Positions 22,576 through 33,370 of a DNA stretch of 64,000 bases are shown here, piece after piece. This DNA is from Aphrophora alni (Eukaryota; Arthropoda; Insecta; Hemiptera; Aphrophoridae), in the NCBI GenBank assembly GCA_963513935.1, contig OY740772.1, positions 106,427,797 to 106,491,796 of the forward strand, given 5' to 3'. How positions within the stretch are numbered: the first letter of the stretch is position 1; every line of letters starts with the position of its first letter. The translations under genes were made by a program, and so were the position numbers. The notes beneath the pieces were generated by a model that did no database searches, had not been told where the DNA came from, and was given only the letters and a program-made list of their open reading frames with translations.

Positions 22576-22735
22576 CGTTATGTATTTATCACACTTATAC
22601 AATTATAACAAACTTATTTTACTTTTCCCGTATGGAGAAACACTTTAATCCACCACTTAATCCACAGACACTAAAACACTCACAAACACTACAGTATCAG
22701 CCACTGCAGACGGACTTACGTATGGAAGCCTAGTG
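22576..22735 (-). promoter_or_regulatory. Mhc: Candidate Mhc non-coding first exon B
   Basis: On the minus strand a leader rich in GTGT/AGTGTTT motifs ends at a strong donor, ACG|GTAAGT (22575-22570). A TATA-like TTTATATT lies at 22760-22768. Upstream are CCAAT boxes (both orientations), a near-MEF2 sequence CTAAAAATGG and a GC-richer region to about 23,000, as expected of a regulated promoter. It could be the main or an alternative Mhc start. It is not proven, because no transcript can be consulted. Confidence 0.4.
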
Positions 22736-23099
22736 TCGGTCGACCTAGCTATCGGTCCCAATATAAACCTATGCAACGTGATCCTAACATATAACGAACG
22801 ATACGATTGGTCAAATATTTTCACCAATAGCGATGAGTTTCATTGGCAGTTCGGAGAGCCCATTTTTAGGCGGGTCCTAGCTGCCAGAAATACCTTGGCC
22901 TGGTCAACAATGAGTGGCCCATTGTCAGTTGCCTGGTCAATGCTCTGCCGAGAATAGAAGTGCGGGCGGAATACAGAGTGTTACGAGCGCTAATTCCCTA
23001 CATTTTCTTCTTTATTTGGAGAAATTTCGGCACACACTTTATTTTGACACGGGGAATGAGGGCTTACAAGGATAAAGAAAAAGTGCGTCGACTAAAATA

Positions 23100-24640
23100 C
23101 TGAACCATTTATTTCTTGGCACCTACGGAATTTCTCTTAAGCCATCTATCACAGCCTCTAAAAAATATAATAGTTTTACCATTTCAATTCTTACTTTTCC
23201 TTCATCGTGTCTTACAGTTTGTGTTTGTGCTAAAATCTGTGCGAGGATGCTTGAACATTTAAATTATTTATAATTTTGTATACAAAATATTTAAAGAAAT
23301 ATTCTTTTCACCATATTTTTATTGTGTTTAAAAAATGACTTAAGTTCTTACAAAAAAGTTATTGACGTATGTATATTCATGTCTTTATACCGACTGTTAA
23401 CGTTTTTGTTTATTAATAGATTTTATACAAAATTGTTACAGTAAAAAATATAAATACAATAAAACCTCCAAATCATCTAAGGGTTATAATTGGAAATGAA
23501 GAATAAAATAAACGTGACACATTTAGTGAAAATTACATGAGCTATTGTAATAATTAGGAAATATCTTTGTTCAACATTTGGAGAGTTTATTTAGGAAATT
23601 TAGATGATTTGAGAAGAAAATATTGAACAATTTACGTAGAAATAATCATAAGTTATTCATTATATATTTTTAGGTTACATTGATTCTAAGAGAAATATTT
23701 ACAAAATATATATTTTACAAAATATTTTCGACCTAGTGGTCGAAAGGAGTTGAGTGACATCTCAAATCGATTCTGCTTAACTAACTTAACTAAAATATTA
23801 AACTGGTAAACCAACTCCTATTTACAAATCATGGTATAATTGTTGAGCGACATTTGCTTCAGATTGATTAAAAATTACTCAAGAAGGTTTCATAAAAAGG
23901 GTATACATACATATAAAAACATAAATTCACTATTTTTTATTTGAAGTTGAAAATGAACAAAATTTTGTTTCTGATCAAACTGCTATTACGTTAAAACAGA
24001 GAGGAGGATTTAAAAACGAAACAAATAAAACTGTGTTACATACATTTTACGTTAAATACACTAAATGAAATATATGTCAGCTTCAGTAGAGACGAGATAT
24101 TTAATTAAGTTTCAATATACAGGGTGTCCCATAAGTAAAGTGCCAACTGATAATATTAAAAGAAGTAGACATATGTAAATCTTCTATGACATTTGAAACG
24201 GTAATCATTCTTTCAGGAAAGGAGTTAAGTTATCAACATTTAAGAAGAAAGTTAAAAAAGATGATCTATGGAACCAAGAAGCGTGTTAAAGGTATCCATA
24301 TCTTTGTGCAAATACAGTTTAATACCGCTGTATTAATACCTAAATAGGAAATTAACAGCTTGATAAGTATAAACATCAAACTTTCCATTTAAGAATCTGG
24401 ACTTTCTCAAACACATTTACATTCTCAGCAAATAAAATTACAAGATGTTAGATACATTACTTAGAATATTATTGTTATGAAAGCCTCACCATATGACAAG
24501 TTGATACTTAGTTCGTCATACATGTAATACAATTAGGTTCTTTAAATGAACGTTGGTTTATGGAGCTTCTAGGAAATGGTAAATTGTATTGGAGATCAAA
24601 TGATAAGAGTTGTAGCAGATTTTCTAAACCACATGATTTT
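23100..24640. other. AT-rich region with no recognised gene
   Basis: No exon or intact element recognised. At 24118-24140 the motif TACAGGGTGTCCCATAAGT resembles the end of a mariner-type element, but no partner end was found. Confidence 0.5.
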
Positions 24641-24644
24641 ATAC

Positions 24645-25230
24645 TGTCACTCGTAGTTGTGTATATACTACAAGTTCTCCACTCGCTTTGCTCGTGTTAT
24701 CGGATGTTTTTTACGAAGATTTTCAACTCGTTACGCACGTTTCGGTACTTAGCCTAGCTGGATCGCGTAACTATACGAATATCACATTTTATCGAGAAGT
24801 AAGGGTTCCAAATTGTATTTTGACAAAAACTTCGGCATCGTAGAAAAGTGAGAGTTGATATCTGCAAATGTTTATCTAATTTAGTGTTTTATAAGTTACA
24901 TGACACACGAGATATGAACAAAAACGTTTTAAAATAACCGCAATTTTGACATTTAGAATTAGATTTTTATGAATTTTAGTAGGAACACACACTATAGTCC
25001 CCTATACGAAATTTATTGTTAATAATCTTATTTTTGTGGTCTCTAACGTTTTTAAGTGCAGGCGACAATAACGAAGGACGAACGGCACGTTCAAAATAAC
25101 TTCTTCAGTTTTATGAGGCATGAAATGTGAAGAACAGTCAAGAAACTAGAGTTTAAAATTTTGGACTTTTACCTAACTTATCTATAATTTGTATACTGGG
25201 CATGTAAAAACAATGTAATTGAAAAAATAA
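24645..25230 (-). repeat. Interspersed repeat family A, minus-strand copy
   Basis: Reverse orientation of the family: CACTCGCTTTGCTCGTG, then CTAATTTAGTGTTTTATAAG, ACACTATAGTCCCCTATACG, TGTGGTCTCTAACG and ACGAAGGACGAACGGC. Each block aligns in order with the plus-strand copies at 26.0, 43.1 and 59.8 kb. Confidence 0.75.
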
Positions 25231-25559
25231 AACGCAATTTAAACTACCTTTGATTCTTTTAATAAGGAATTTATATTTGTATTTGAATGAAATAAAAATT
25301 AGCTCTATTATAAAAGATATTTGTTATAGATCCAACAAACTTAGCAGCATAGCAAACAATCACCTAATTAGGTGCTGTTTTGTTTATTAAAATATTGGTC
25401 TGTTTGAATATATGTTTTCTGGTTATCCAGTCTATTAAAACATTGGATTGTTATTATGAAAGGAATAAAAATATTTGGTGAAACATTTTCGGACCGGATA
25501 TGAACAACTTTGAACAGCTAAAGTTTAAAGCTGTTCGTAATGCTTGTTGTAGCTTACAT

Positions 25560-25745
25560 AAAAAAAGAGAAAACAACATAAATAAAAACTCCTAGCTCTA
25601 GATTACTCTAGTAGCGTCAAGGTTCAAAATATAATAAGAGTTGATCAAGAGAGACCTGATAAGAAAGATGAAAATGAAAGATCTAACTCAAGACTGCACG
25701 GAAAAAGGCGTAGATCCGACTGGGAACCTTGGTATTCCCATGACC
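25560..25745 (-). repeat. SINE-like repeat family B, minus orientation
   Basis: Contains CTCCTAGCTCTAGATTACTC, AGAGAGACCTGATAAGAAAG and GTAGATCCGACTGGGAACC. The apparent 64-codon frame here is repeat sequence, not a gene. Confidence 0.75.
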
Positions 25746-26009
25746 GTAGTCACTAAAGCCCATGAGTTCATAGATTTCATCGCTGTTAATGGTTTCGAAA
25801 ATTATATGGTAGAACGTCTAGTTTGCCGGTCCTAACTAGAATGATTAGGTTAGGATAATGCAGAGAAAATATTGATTTATTGCTCATTTTGTATCCTTGT
25901 AGGAAGAATACAGGGAGCAGAGAAAGAAAAATGTCTGGTATTGGTTTATCTTCAATCTGGAAGTTGAATATATTTAGGTTTAATGTGAGTTTGTTTTTAT
26001 TTAGTCAGT

Positions 26010-26400
26010 ATTCGAGTACAGGGCAAATTTGTTAGTTTTAAAAAATGACGACCTTCGTTTTTGATTGATCCTTCACGTATCATGGTCTCAGGATAAGGAA
26101 AAAGTTAAGTCCGTCCGTCGTTGTTATATATATGTAAACACGATAGCGTTTTTTTTTTGTTTTTTTGGAAAATTGGAAAGAAGATGGAATTTGGTATAAG
26201 GGACTATAATGTGCTCTATTTAAATTTAGAAAAATGTCAAAAATGGCGGCCATATTAAACAGGATTGTGTTCTTATCTTTTATGATACTCAATTTATAAC
26301 ACACTAAATTAGATAAAAATTTTTAGATTTAAATTTTGCATATAATTGTAGCAACAGGAATCTCTGAAAATTGTTGAAAAAATTGCTTCAGTGGTTATGT
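26010..26400 (+). repeat. Interspersed repeat family A, 5' part
   Basis: Blocks in order: GACGACCTTCGTTTTTGATT, CCGTCCGTCGTTGTTA, AAAATGTCAAAAATGGCGGC, TTTATAACACACTAAATTAG. Confidence 0.75.
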
Positions 26401-26959
26401 ACAGTCAAAAACGACGAAGGACATACGGAATGTCGAAATCACTTTTTAGTTTTCCTAAATCCGACAAACGTGAAAATCAATCAAGAAACAGAGGTGGACA
26501 TTTTTGACGATTACTAAACTTACCTTATACTTCGCATACTGAATAATTAAAATGGCAGAAAATAGAAGTATTTTGGTATAACTGTTCCTGTTCGGGAGAC
26601 ACTATTTTTATTATTTTTTTAAACAAAAAAAAAAAAAAAAAATCCAGTTTGTTCATGATTGACTAAATAGTGAGGAATAATAATTGCTCCTGAACATCAA
26701 ACAATAAAAATATAGATCAACATAAAAAACACAAAACAATAATGAACAATAACAAATATAATTAAGAGAAATTTTAAACAAAACAACTGGCTCTGCAAAA
26801 ATAAAAACAAATTTATACATCGTTAACGCAAACAAGTAAAAATCTTATCAAACATCGCCTGAAGTAAGTCAAAAAATTTAAAATCATTCACAATTGTTTA
26901 GCATCTAGTTGGATGTGTTATACTACAATAACAACTTTACAAAATTAATCTTGATTTAC

Positions 26960-27095
26960 CTAAATCATGAGTTAACATAAAATGAAAAGACGAGTAACTA
27001 CACCATCCTGATAACTTGCTCCAATAAAGGAACTCTAGACTGGCATCGTTTTTGATTTCCCTCAATTCATTTACAACAAACTTTTCTTCTTCACA
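26960..27095 (-). other. Possible orphan exon, unknown protein
   Basis: The minus strand has a good acceptor (TTTCTTTCTCCAG) at 27096 and a donor (TTTAG|GTAAAT) at 26959. Between them lies a 136-nt open frame that begins CEEEKFVVNELREIKNDASL and continues EFLYWSKLSGW. The glutamate/lysine-rich start reads like real protein. I do not recognise it and found no companion exon. It may be an exon of an unseen gene, a captured fragment or chance. Confidence 0.28.
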
Positions 27096-27854
27096 CTGGA
27101 GAAAGAAAGAACTTTTAGCTAGAGATAAAATCCGATTACGCCTACTAATTCATGTGTAGCTTAATTTACTGCATTGGCAATGCAGTGTTTCTACTTATTC
27201 CAACAGGATTAGGCATTTAACCTAACAGAACACAATTGAATTAAGGAAATAGTCCAGCCATTGGAACACACAAAATATGAATCATTAGAACCTGAAGAAG
27301 GTGAAAGTACTTAAGTTTCAACTGTAGCTTAGAGTTCAGCAGTGAAGAACTTATGAACCAAGAGTATCTGATAGGACAAATCACAGCTTATTTGATTAGG
27401 CCTATCCACTTTAGAGCCATATATGAAAATATTGTTACTAATTAGTTCAATAGATAGGAATTATGAGGCTTTTTCATTGAACGCTTTAAAGTCTTGCTGG
27501 TAACTTTAAAATGTAATTACCCTCTGGGATTCAGTATAGTGAGTACAGTTGGAAATATAAGTAATTTAGCATTATTTCTCAATTTTTTAAAAAATAATTT
27601 TTTCTATGAGGTTAACATCATAAACATTATTTAAAGGAATTTGTTTAATGCAAGTCAATTCCGTACAAAAATGGGTAATAGACATTGGAATGTTAATGAG
27701 ACGATGCAACATACTATGGAAGGCGGCCATTTTGTGACTAAAAGGATGTTGTGATGTGGAATGTATAATATTGTCAGTAAACGTAGGTTTCCTAAAGTAC
27801 TCAATAATACAATACTTTTCACATCATAGTAAACAATTTTCCCCCTTTTTTACT

Positions 27855-27958
27855 TTTTTATATGCAGCCTTGGGTTAGATCTCTCTCTTTCTTCTCTCAT
27901 ATCAGATCTCTTTTGACTCTGACGTTATTCAGCTGTCGAAGGCTTGGGGTGTTCTCCC
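27855..27958 (+). repeat. SINE-like repeat family B, short fragment
   Basis: Contains GCAGCCTTGGGTTAGATCTC, ATATCAGATCTCTTTTGACT and CTGACGTTATTC. Confidence 0.65.
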
Positions 27959-27974
27959 CTTCCATTTTACTTAC

Positions 27975-28291
27975 CTAGTATACGAATTACAGGGTAAGTT
28001 TGACAATATTATAAAATTTCGACCTCCGTTTTTTGATCGATTTTCACGTTTCATGATCAGAAAATCAAAAAAGTGATTTTCGACATGCCGTCTGCCCGTC
28101 GTTGTTGTCGTCGCTAACGACGACAGCGACCCCCCAAAATTAGGATAGGAACATGAAATTTGTAACAAGTGTATAGTGTTTTCATGTAGAATCATATTTA
28201 AAAAATTGAATTAAAAATATCAAAATGGCGGCCATATTAAAAACGTTTGTTCATATCTCGTGCGTTATTCAACTTATGACAACTAAATTAA
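27975..28291 (+). repeat. Interspersed repeat family A, left half, split by a transposon
   Basis: Blocks GGGTAAGTTTGACAATATT, TCGACCTCCGTTTTTTGATC, CGTCGTTGTTGTCGTCG and ATATCAAAATGGCGGCCAT run up to the Academ-like element. The family continues in the expected order on the far side at 32948. Confidence 0.8.
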
Positions 28292-28870
28292 TAGCCCAGG
28301 CAATGAAGGTTTTATGTCGGAAGAAATTAGAGACAAGCTGAATTTTTTACAGTCGTTAGTACCTATCTAGAGGAGTATTTTCCCAAAAGTCCCCACCCCT
28401 CCCCCTTGAGCTTCTCCCCCCACCCCCCTTTAAAGTCTGAATTTGCAAGCGTTTTTGTTATCGCTTATATCTCTGTTAGTTTAAAACATATCTAATTAAT
28501 TTTGGTACCATGTTGTTTGTCACAAAATTTACTAAAGACAATGTTCAGTAACATTTTCTTATATCTTGTACGGTTATTCAGATTTTTTAAGAAATAGACC
28601 GAAATTTCGGATCAAAAAGTAAATTTTTTAAGGATTTCATTTAATAACTTTTTAGTTTCGGATATTTCGAAAAACAACTTTAGACAAAACTTTTAGAGCA
28701 ACTCTTTAGCTTTAAAAAATGTAATTATAACTAAGAATATATTTATGAAAACGTAGTGAAAACATTGAATAACACGCGGCGCACGGCTGTAGCAACGCCC
28801 GCCGAGCTTTGTGTGTACACTCAGTTGCATACTGAGCATTTACTGCATCGTCCTAACAATAGGGTTTTTT
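28292..28870 (+). repeat. Left terminal inverted repeat of the Academ-like element
   Basis: About 579 bp, ending near AATAGGGTTTTTT. It is the inverse of 32355-32947 apart from a few substitutions and a roughly 10-bp deletion close to the tip. Confidence 0.88.
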
Positions 28871-29289
28871 CAACACTTTCTAATTCTTATTTAATTAGTA
28901 ACTTATAATATTGTTATACAGTAACTTTCTAATAATGCTATTATATAATCTTACACTCTGTTGCCGATCATCAGCAAAGTGCAATCCACAGCATCACGGA
29001 CCTCCCGCCCACCACTGCTGTAAATTAATTGTATGATCTGTATCCTGTAACTTCTGATTTAACTGTCATCTATCTATACTATGGATATTTGTTTAAACAC
29101 CAACATCGTAAAACGATTGTATTGACTTATTTACACCGTATCAATTACAGTAGTCTATTTGCACTTTGTACACGTCTAATCGTCTCCAATTCTATCTTGC
29201 TCGATTTATTTATACATCTCTAAGGTAAACCAGTTTTATTGACTTATTTACACCTGAATAATCTAATATATTTACACTATCATACATGT
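28871..29289. other. Academ-like element, non-coding interior
   Basis: Between the left inverted repeat and the stop codon of the transposase-like frame. No feature recognised. Confidence 0.6.
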
Positions 29290-32174
29290 TTAATCGTCTT
29301 CGATTGTATCTTGCTCTTGCTTATCATTCATGGTGTCTATATTGTGGCAAGAAACTCCATTGCAGTTTTCGCACATGCCTGAGCAGAACAAACCAGACTT
29401 TCTACACCCGCAATAATTCCCACAAGTAGATTTGCAGGCACATGAAACCAGAAGTAAAAGTTCATTTGGAGCAAAAGGTTTTCCACACCTGCACTTGCAA
29501 GTATACTCTTAGTAAGTGTTGTTGGCATGCTTCAGATGTTGGTGGTAATTTTGCTAAATTGAAATTTGACCGTAAATTTGATTTCTTTGCCATGCTCGCA
29601 AATTTGAAATAACGAGCTTCATTTAAGTTTTTATGTTTGTTCATTCCATATAGTCCAAGTGTAAAGTTTTCTCCACTGCCAAGTAGTTCTTCTTTTAATA
29701 TATTTTCTTCCAAATATGTAGAGGCTTGCTGCTTAGCTTCCAAAGACGATTTCAACATTTCGACAGCTTTTATTTTTCCTATACCATAGAAGGACGATGT
29801 TGTGTCGCAGCCGGTCATTGCGTGCACAAACAAAAGTTCTTTTCTTATTCCATTGTGCTGTTCAATCAACCTGTCAATGTCATAGAAAAGCTTAATGCCA
29901 TCTTTTCCACCTGTTGGTTTGCAAAAATATATATAATTTTTCTCGGGAGCAAGAGCCACTAACAAGGCACACAAATCTGTATCCGTATCCACTACGACCA
30001 CTTTCAAGCCCTCCTTGGCCTTTTCAATGGCAACATTTATTATTAGAACATCGGCATCTTCTTCAGCAGTCAGTGTTGATATTCCACGGTTTGTCATTTT
30101 TGAGGCAATTGCGCGTAACAACTTTGTTTTGTTCTTTTTATTTCCTAAAAGATTTTCCTTAGGTGTCGTACATTCTGTGCTTTCATCAAAGTTCATATCA
30201 CAAGAAGTTTTTTGAAGCTCTTCTTCTTTGTTCTTCGCTTTTTGTAGTTGAATTTTCAGGATAACCGTCAAAAACTACAGTTGCATTATTTCCATAATTA
30301 GAGATGACAAAGTCACAGTAGTTCTTGATGATTCCTCCATATGTAGATTTATTCGGCCAGTTCATGTAATGTAGTAAGAATCCACCATCAACTACAAATA
30401 CTGCATCACGAATATCAACTTCGTCTCTTAAACCAGCTTCAAATACCTTCATTAAGGAAGATTTTGTTCCTTTGCGAAGTGAAACTTCATCGAAGATAGA
30501 TGGTGGTCTAGAAGCAAGCTCATATGACATGTACTCTTTTAGTTTCATCGGACTATCACAAACACATAAAATTCTGTTAAACAGCTGTTGTGGGTTGACT
30601 AGAACTTCGTTAGATCGAACTTTCACCTTCTTCGACTTGGCTTGAGTCTGTACTTTGTCTTTCCTGTGTAAATGTAATTCACCGAAGTTCTTTTTGTTCA
30701 CCACTCATTTTGTTCATTGCTGCAATACCTATTTCATATGCCTGATCACAGTTTACCGACTCATCTGATACATATCCAGATGACAATGATACAAGTTCAC
30801 CCGATACTTTGTTAAATGGATTATGTTGTAGGATTCATGAAGTGAACTTTTGTAAATCACACTGGTCTCTCTTCTTTCTTGAATCCCTAACTTCGACATG
30901 TTGTTCGCTGAATGTAATGGAACTTCCCAGAAAGTCTTCTAAAGCTTCATAAATCTTCAAGAAATAAGGGGTGCCATTTATCCATTTTGTTAGTGTACTT
31001 TCCGTGATGCCTCTCCCGTGGGTCAAACCTCCAACAGATTTCATTGGACGCATGAGACATTGCTCAATGCACATATCCGTCCATGTACCCGACCAAAATT
31101 TTCCACTTCGTCTTACTTTAAACATTCCTTTTTTTGTAAAAAGCTCAAATTCCCTCTCTGTCAGTTTCAATTTGATTTCCAGTATTTCTTGAACATATAA
31201 ATGGACCGATTTTGCATAGGGTAGATGTCCAGCTGCATGAAAATACGGCAGCATTTTGATTGTTGTTGCTAAATGCATAGCCCAGTTCCCTGTACGCTCT
31301 GCATAACTAAATTGCAAAATTAGATCAGTGCATTTTATTAAATTTATCCAGAGTTTAGAAGTTCTGTTTGATGATTCTATGCTCTTCAAGGAGTTGTCTA
31401 TTTTACTGCACAAATCAATTATTTCTGGGTCTGTAAGAGTTTGTTCTATGTTTATTTCTTGTTTTCCAACCTGTGAGTGGTACTTCTCCAAAGCAGAAAC
31501 GCTTTCTTTTAAAACTTCATCATGGTCTTTTAATGCGTTTATTAACGCAGATGCGGTTACCATGAACGCTCTGATACATCTTGCATAAGAATGGCCACTG
31601 AGCATATTTTTCACTGTGTTTTGACCATAAACTGTAGCCCATAAACTTTCTAGTCCACTTTCTTCCATAATTTGTCCAACGGATCCCATAAAAGACATCA
31701 GAAGGTGAAAACCCCCAAGCCTTACAACTATCTTCGATATTTCACTTTGACTTTCTGCAGATGCTACGATCTCGGATGCCTTCAAAAACAGTGGCTGGTC
31801 AAAAGTTATTATGCAAGACTGATTTTGTTTCCTACTCTCTTCTGCAGCAAAACACAAAGCAGTAAAAATTGTAGAATAGTTAGAAGCATCCATATTTATG
31901 AATGGTAGAGCCTTGATGTATGTCGCATCAGAGTCCTCTGTCTTGCTGTTAATTATGTTCATGAAGCCATTCCACCCTGGCTGAACATGGACACCAGACA
32001 TCCAAATGTAATTTAAAGGGAATACAGTAATTGTAGTATCAGTGATACGCATTCCAGCTACAGTAGTAACTCATTGTAGTCTTTAATATTGATTTTGCTC
32101 AATCCCTTACGTTTCGTTGTCTGTGGGTACACTTTTTTCCTTATACTTTCTGGGTAGTAGACTTTAAATATGTA
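29290..32174 (-). pseudogene. Academ-like transposon protein with XPG-type nuclease and Cys cluster, disrupted
   Basis: Reading right to left, the pieces are a fragment reading IFKVYYPESIRKK (about 32174-32063); the main N-terminal block 32052-30835 (405 codons, with LGGFHLLMSFMGSVGQIM and WATVYGQNTVKNMLSG); a linker (NPFNKVSGELVSLSSGYVSD); then the nuclease. The XPG N-like part has VFVVDGGFLLHY and VVFDGYPENSTTKSEEQRRR. The I-like part has VVVVDTDTDLCALLVAL and TGCDTTSSFYGIGKIKAVEM, which parallels the GCD-GIG-KA signature of FEN1. The C-terminus has a SCACKSTCG / CGCRKSGLFC / CENCNGVSCHN cysteine motif. Breaks are an in-frame TGA at 30835-30837 and frame changes near 32060, 30691-30695, 30208-30213 and 29465-29477. 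Two of the frame changes fall in homopolymer runs. Intact relatives would cut and transpose the element. Confidence 0.75.
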
Positions 32175-32354
32175 CTACTGCTAGTTTCATTTAAAACTAT
32201 CATCTGACTTTAAATTTAAAATCTGAAAGTATGGAAAAATTTACTGAAATAAATTAGCTATTTGTCCAAAAAAGCAATCACCATAATAGTGTAATTAGAA
32301 AATAAATTTATATAAATTATACTAATAAAATAAATTTAATAGTAAAAAGATTTG

Positions 32355-32947
32355 AAAAAAAAACCCTATTGTTAAGACGATGCAGTAAATGCTCAGTATG
32401 CAACTGAGTGTACACACAAAGCTCGGCGGGCGTTGCTACAGCCGTGCACCGCGTGTTATTCAATGTTTTCACTACGTTTTCATGAATATATTCTTAGTTA
32501 TAATTACATTTTTTTAAAGCTAAAGAGTTGCTCTAAAAGTTTTGTCTGAAATTGTTTTTCGAAATATGCGAAACTAAAAAGTTATTAAATGAAATCCTTA
32601 AAAAATTTACTTTTTGATCCGAAATTTCGGTCTATTTCTTAAAAAATCTGAATAACCGTACAAGATATAAGAAAATGTTACTGTACATTGTCTTTAGTAA
32701 ATTTTGTGACAAACAACATGGTACCAAAATTAATTAGATATGTTTAAAACTAACAGAGATATAAGCGATAACAAAAACGCTTGCAAATTCAGACTTTAAA
32801 GGGGGGTGGGGGGAGAAGCTCAAGGGGGAGGGGTGGGGACTTTTGGGAAAATACTCCTCTAGATAGGTACTAACGACTGTAAAAAATTCAGCTTGTCTCT
32901 AATTTCTTCCGACATGAGGCCGATTTTGGCGTTCATTGCCTGGGCTA
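32355..32947 (-). repeat. Right terminal inverted repeat of the Academ-like element
   Basis: About 593 bp, the inverse of 28292-28870. It contains the purine-rich tract GGGGGGTGGGGGGAGAAGC, and CTCCTCTAGATAGGTACTAA near the tip. Confidence 0.88.
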
Positions 32948-33370
32948 TAAGTCAAAATTTGTAGATTTCAATAATGTATATAACAATACCAACCCCATCT
33001 CTCTAATATAATAGCCAAGTTGACGAAAATGTAATTTCATGCCCTGACCTTTAATTCGTATAGTTATCACATCCGGCACCAGCACGAGCTTAGCGAGTGG
33101 AGGATCTTTCATACATGTTTTAATTCGAGGCCCACCAGGGACGAGTTACTGACACGAGCGAAGCGAGTTGAGATTTTTTTAACATATATAAATCTACGAG
33201 AACCTCGCCATCGTCAAGAAAATAGTGATATACATAATTACAAGAAAACCTGTGTAATAACTGTTTTAAACATACACTTATCCTACTGGGTAAGACAACT
33301 TGATCAACCAGTAAAATTTAAAATTTCCTACAAGGCCCAATAAACCAACGTTTAACGATTTCTTTTACGG
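32948..33370 (+). repeat. Interspersed repeat family A, right half, split by a transposon
   Basis: Continues the copy interrupted at 28291: CCAACCCCATCTCTCTAATA, two copies of a CACGAGC..AGCGAGT quasi-palindrome (33083 and 33151), and the end block CCTACAAGGCCCAATAAACC. Confidence 0.8.

Larger units (their letters stand above)
1..22735 (-). other. Mhc: Muscle myosin heavy chain gene, 5' part (locus span)
   Basis: The gene reads from right to left. Twelve coding exons, six of them members of alternative clusters, run from the ATG exon (14343) down to the last alternative exon (1979). They join with consistent phases and GT-AG boundaries into about the first 334 residues of a class II muscle myosin heavy chain. 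The downstream exons for the remaining motor, neck and rod lie beyond base 1. The upstream limit is uncertain because two candidate first exons are proposed (20890-21001 and 22576-22735). The layout of a duplicated third coding segment (residues 70-117) and a quadruplicated segment near residues 300-334 is like that of the single insect muscle Mhc gene, where alternative splicing makes fibre-specific myosins. Confidence 0.93.
28292..32947 (-). mobile_element. Academ-like DNA transposon, 4.66 kb, coding region broken
   Basis: Both ends begin TAGCCCAGGCAATGAA (inverted), followed by near-identical terminal inverted repeats of about 580 bp. A TAA trinucleotide lies immediately outside each end (28289-28291 and 32948-32950), a plausible 3-bp target duplication. 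The interior holds one protein-coding region on the minus strand (29290-32174) with an XPG/FEN1-like nuclease and a C-terminal cysteine cluster. As I recall, Academ elements combine these two features with 3-4 bp target duplications. The high identity of the inverted repeats suggests recent insertion, yet the frame carries several lesions. Assignment to Academ rests on domain recognition only. Confidence 0.7.

Noticed and set aside
30208..30214. A AAA AAC, a classic -1 ribosomal frameshift heptamer, at the frame change in the transposon nuclease
   Set aside because: The downstream coding frame is +1, not -1, relative to the upstream one, and a -1 slip runs quickly into a stop. A homopolymer indel is simpler.
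31018..31908. Several plus-strand frames of 60-86 codons
   Set aside because: They are shadows of the minus-strand transposon protein.
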